From Pontivivens nitratireducens (GTDB lineage Bacteria > Pseudomonadota > Alphaproteobacteria > Rhodobacterales > Rhodobacteraceae): DNA of 64,000 nucleotides. The stretch is from positions 462,628 through 526,627 of the forward strand of contig NZ_JACJUQ010000001.1 of NCBI RefSeq assembly GCF_014235845.1. Reading direction: 5' to 3'. Both the position numbers and the translations under genes were made by a program. Numbering within the stretch: the first letter of the stretch is position 1; every line of letters begins with the position of its first letter. Below the pieces are notes generated by a model. That model searched no databases and had not been told where the DNA came from. It worked only from the letters and a program-made list of their open reading frames with translations. Below are positions 63,618 through 64,000 of this stretch, piece after piece.

Positions 63618-64000
63618 GGAGTGGACTCATTGATCAGCAATCCAGATGCGGATCGCTGCGAGCTTGATGGCTGCCAGGAAGTTCTCCGGATTTCGATCGT
63701 ATCGCGTTGCCAGCCCACGGAACTGCTTGATCCTGTTGAAGAACCGTTCGACGAGGTTGCGCTGCCGATAGACCCAGGACGAAAAGCTGAACGTGTCTTT
63801 GCGGGTCGATAGCGCCGGAATGTTGGCCCAAGCGCCGCGCGATGAGGCGAAGGCGCGGATGGCGTTCGTGTCGTAAGCCCGATCCGCCAAGAGGATCGCG
63901 CCGTCCTTCAGGTCCGCCATCAACGGCAAAGCCTGAGGCGCGTCGCCCGCCTGACCTGCTGTGAGCGCCAAGCGGATCGGGCGGCCTTCGGCATCGACGA
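63618..64000 (-). mobile_element. Third IS5-family element (partial, runs off the window)
   Basis: Begins next to copy 2, with GGACTCATTGATCAG near the end, and continues beyond the window. It differs clearly from copies 1 and 2 in sequence, although the terminal GACTCATTGATC is shared. The exact left boundary is not certain. Confidence 0.7.
63627..64000 (-). CDS. IS5-family transposase, C-terminal part
   Basis: The last 123 codons of a transposase frame open to the window edge. It reads VDAEGRPIRLALTAGQAGDA and ILLADRAYDTNAIRAF, with one catalytic Asp in LADRAYD, and VYRQRNLVERFFNRIKQFRG, with the catalytic Glu. The RNLVERFFNRIK motif identifies the IS5 group. No internal stop is seen. Confidence 0.85.
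   Translation of the reverse strand, partial: VDAEGRPIRLALTAGQAGDAPQALPLMADLKDGAILLADRAYDTNAIRAFASSRGAWANIPALSTRKDTFSFSSWVYRQRNLVERFFNRIKQFRGLATRYDRNPENFLAAIKLAAIRIWIADQ

Overview
This looks like chromosomal DNA of a marine-type alphaproteobacterium of the Rhodobacterales (Roseobacter group). By eye it is GC-rich. Genes are tightly packed, with many 1-8 base start/stop overlaps. Several family features point the same way: a hairpin leader ahead of serC, DUF1127 peptides, gcvA-type LysR regulators, a long acyl-CoA dehydrogenase next to MerR regulators, and TRAP transporters. The assignment is an inference from gene content; no rRNA or tRNA gene is present to test it.

Positions 1 to about 20.3 kb hold housekeeping and envelope genes: a HisC-like aminotransferase, argG, a membrane chemoreceptor, periplasmic msrA, a nucleoside-type deaminase, chrA, a VOC protein, yggT, a thioesterase-like protein and a UMF1-type MFS carrier. 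These are followed by a murein endopeptidase, a phytase-type esterase-like lipoprotein, dapD, an aldo/keto reductase, a HAD phosphatase, dapE, a class V aminotransferase and a 5'-nucleotidase-family enzyme. Positions 20.3-33.6 kb contain an esterase, a GreA/GreB-domain protein and a minus-strand fatty-acid oxidation cluster (MerR, acyl-CoA dehydrogenase, GST, thiolase, fadJ). Next come a LysR/murI pair, a second MerR and two hotdog thioesterases.

Positions 33.6-37.8 kb hold a MocR-type regulator coupled by overlaps to an EamA exporter and a MATE exporter, plus a truncated remnant of another EamA gene. Positions 38-53.3 kb carry serC and serA, an FKBP isomerase, rmuC, purA, a J-domain protein, bolA, argE and a complete dpp-type peptide ABC operon (ATPase, ATPase, binding protein, permease, permease) followed by a frameshifted small secreted protein. 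The biosynthetic genes cover parts of lysine/diaminopimelate, arginine, serine, purine and peptidoglycan metabolism.

From 53.3 kb to the end the character changes to an accessory zone. Two identical 838-base IS5-family copies, 9.4 kb apart and in the same orientation, bracket a catabolic cassette: a TRAP transporter (small and large membrane subunits, binding protein), an acyl-CoA synthetase and a crotonase. The cassette probably imports a carboxylate and activates it as a CoA thioester. It is interrupted by an IS1634-type relic, and next to that relic lies the tail of a second large-subunit gene, so the transporter may be a composite of two ancestors. An IS3 relic, two unknown lower-GC genes and a third, partial IS5-family element complete the region.

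I did not find a defence island, CRISPR array, prophage or biosynthetic gene cluster. The more unusual observations are the composite TRAP locus, a repeated TTGTACC operator candidate around the MocR gene, several overlooked small membrane or regulatory peptides, a dispersed intergenic repeat, and shared frameshifts in the two IS copies.
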